Shown here piece after piece: positions 62,801-64,000 of a stretch of 64,000 bases of DNA. This DNA is from Septoria linicola (lineage: Eukaryota; Ascomycota; Dothideomycetes; Mycosphaerellales; Mycosphaerellaceae). The notes under the pieces were generated by a model. The model was not told the origin of the DNA, made no database searches, and saw only the letters and a program-made list of their open reading frames with translations. Location of the stretch: assembly GCA_024114885.1 (NCBI GenBank), contig CP099423.1:1798001-1862000 (forward strand), written 5' to 3'. Position 1 is the stretch's first letter. Every line of letters begins with the position of its first letter. A program made the translations under genes and the position numbers.

Positions 62801-63329
62801 TAGTCTTGCTCACATCCAAGCCTATTGCCTTACCGACTTCACCGTTCGCTGGCCAGCTAGGGCCAAGGAGCCAGTAAGCAGGCCAAGTACCACAGCCTGT
62901 TGGTACGTGGCTGGCATCGAAGATGAACAGACCATGGTAGTAGGTGTTGAAGCTCTCAAGCCGAACACTTGGCCTTCCTGGCAAATATTGGTTGTTTCCA
63001 ATATATCCAGGAGGCCATTTGTTGGTCGTATCAGGCTTGATGACTGCGGAGTTGTTCGTTGTCGAGTAGTATGCATACCCGTTCGTGGTCGCCACGTCCC
63101 TGTTCACATATTTGACGTGGCCGTATGTTGGATCGTATTGATCGTAGAAAGTGAACTTGTCGAAGAAGCCTGCTGGCGTATAATCGTCCACCAGCTGGTA
63201 TGGAGCTGCAGCTGGCGCACCAGATCCATCGAAATAGGATCCACCTGAAGCCCATTGAGCCGCTGCTTGAGGAACGAGTGGAAGCAGAGCTCCCAGAGCA
63301 GTCCTCGAAACGAGCGGCGAGGACCGCAT
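56844..63329 (-). CDS. Giant secreted GH16-PAN-CFEM multidomain protein
   Basis: Ten exons on the minus strand: 63329-62834, 62781-58813, 58756-58472, 58422-58215, 58162-58139, 58083-58048, 57991-57956, 57900-57499, 57444-57385 and 57330-56844. They total 6003 nt, 2000 residues, with all junctions in frame. In order: a signal-peptide-like N-terminus (ALGALLPLVPQAAAQ); a GH16 glucanase domain with catalytic GEVDIIEG (ExDxxE, split by intron 1); two PAN/apple-like Cys modules (CPRYNN..., CPANNEQ...); a Ser/Thr stalk with five repeats around VTYSSTF; a third PAN-like module (YASCEATCVNTASC); three tandem CFEM-like domains (LPGCAQECVIDF, LPTCAQGCVADF, LPSCAQECVIDY); PGTG micro-exons; a fourth PAN-like module (CPFNNGQSYI); and another Thr/Val-rich stalk. 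No GPI tail was seen. Probably wall-associated, acting on beta-glucan. Confidence 0.82.
57385..58162 (-). repeat. Array of phase-2 exons encoding PGTG repeats
   Basis: Exons of 24, 36, 36, 402 and 60 nt, all multiples of three, each ending ACTGG directly before a donor and starting with A/C/T-CC(T/G/C/A)GG after an acceptor. Every intron here (51-56 nt) splits a Gly codon after its second base. Translated, the three micro-exons read PGTGPGTG, PGTGAGTGPGTG and PGTGAATGPGTG. Any exon in this set could be skipped or duplicated without changing frame. Confidence 0.85.
60405..61010 (-). repeat. Stalk repeats (VTYSSTF-type), about five units
   Basis: Within the giant protein, five imperfect units of about 40-45 codons share the core xFTSDGVTYSSTFAVTSVS or close variants (TWTSQGVTYSSAFPIT, EYTSEGVTYSSTFPVTT, EFTSDGVTYSSTFAVTS twice, TWVSSGTTYTSAWPVTT). 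The two EFTSDG units are nearly identical. This pattern is common in glycosylated fungal wall-protein stalks and is prone to copy-number change. Confidence 0.8.
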
Positions 63330-63903
63330 GGCGACTGATAGTTGCCTTCACAAAGACAGAGCCCCGTATGAACGATGCCTGAAAGATAGAGCGAGCACGT
63401 CCAGCGTAGAGGAAGATCAGGAAATCAGATACGACAGAACGCGTTGTTGATAGAGCTCACCTACCTTTGCATTCCTCGCCAGCCTGGGCTGTCCTACACC
63501 TGCATTCCCCAGATCCCGTGCGATATGGGTACGCCACATGTTCGGCATCCCAGTACCGCCGCCTGGTCCGGGCTTGTGCATGTATTGGGATGTGAATAGG
63601 CGTCGTGTCCAGCATGATCAGAGACGACATCTTGAAAGTATGCCATCGGGCCAGGGACTGTCAGCTCTAGCCTCATATCTGCCACTACTCAAAGCCATAA
63701 GAGGATCGCTGTCAATTATGCGATGATCGCGTGAGGTGTGTCAAGTACGTGAAGGTAAGGGAGTCGTTAGAGCTCGACGCGTAGATCGGGTTGTTTGCGC
63801 CAAGCAATTTTGGCCACGACCAATCCACGAAACTACACGTCCGTTGCTCGAACTTCCCACCCTCATACATCTCGCAATTTGATAAGGAATCATCACCACA
63901 GCC
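63330..63903. other. Divergent promoter region
   Basis: About 570 bases between the giant secreted-protein gene (-) and the partial gene at the right edge (+). Nothing recognised. Confidence 0.45.
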
Positions 63904-64000
63904 ATGCTTTCTCGACCACCTTCTAAGCTGAGTCTGACAGTAGACGATATTGCAGAGTACGAGCGACGCAAAGCTCACCGAGATGCCCTGAAACAGCAAG
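63904..64000 (+). CDS. 5' end of a gene cut by the window edge
   Basis: ATG at 63904 in a good context (CACAGCCATG), open to the end of the window. It begins MLSRPPSKLSLTVDDIAEYE followed by a basic helix (RRKAHRDALKQQ). It looks like a genuine N-terminus, but too little is present to name a family. Confidence 0.5.
   Translation, partial: MLSRPPSKLSLTVDDIAEYERRKAHRDALKQQ

Overview
The window is nuclear DNA of a filamentous ascomycete (Pezizomycotina; a Dothideomycete is plausible but the class is not proven). The evidence is short GT-AG introns of about 47-72 nt with CTAAC/CTGAC-like branch sites, and fungal-only families: a bZIP-DUF3425 factor, a Zn2Cys6 factor, CFEM domains, TOS1, MPH1, RSC4 and several F-box-like (2EXR-type) proteins. 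Most genes are conserved housekeeping genes. No intact transposon, CRISPR array or rRNA was seen.

Layout. 0.8-4.6 kb: WSS1-type protease (+), RNase P subunit RPP1 (-), a small NTF2-like protein (-). 5.1-9.8 kb: a broken bZIP-DUF3425 factor, an F-box-like ORF, a secreted GDSL/CE16-type esterase and a putative small secreted protein. 9.8-14 kb: gene-poor, with a short Zn2Cys6 gene and a diverged short repeat. 14-22 kb: mitochondrial uL29m, a MutL homologue of Mlh2/Pms1 type (-), a DsbA-fold protein, and the double-bromodomain RSC4 (-). 22-27.5 kb: gene-poor, with a DnaJ-type cysteine-rich miniprotein and a poly-Asp protein encoded by (GAT)23. 27.5-36.5 kb: TOS1, PEX13, an F-box-like gene with a 17-nt exon (-), the Dpy-30 protein SDC1, and a Ser-rich basic protein. 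37.6-43.3 kb: a tRNA-Lys(CTT) gene with two insertions, an ankyrin protein, and SF3B1/HSH155. 43.6-50 kb: an unknown protein, a GFA-family protein (-), and MPH1. 50-55.7 kb: three F-box-like genes (-), capping protein beta (-), and a frameshifted quinone-oxidoreductase relic (-). 56.8-63.3 kb: one minus-strand gene encoding a predicted 2000-residue secreted GH16-PAN-CFEM protein. The window ends in the first codons of another gene.

Two items stand out. First, the tRNA-Lys gene at 37659-37811 folds perfectly only if two introns are removed: a normal 27-nt anticodon-loop intron, and a 53-nt insertion between positions 60 and 61 that has the full anatomy of a spliceosomal intron (GTATGT, ACTAAC, CAG). 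Second, the giant GH16/PAN/CFEM gene carries an array of 24-, 36- and 36-nt micro-exons coding for PGTG repeats. All its introns from the third coding domain onward interrupt the same glycine codon in phase 2.

No search, folding program or expression data was available. Splice models were built by hand from frame, splice-site consensus and family resemblance; each model quoted with a protein length closes exactly in frame.
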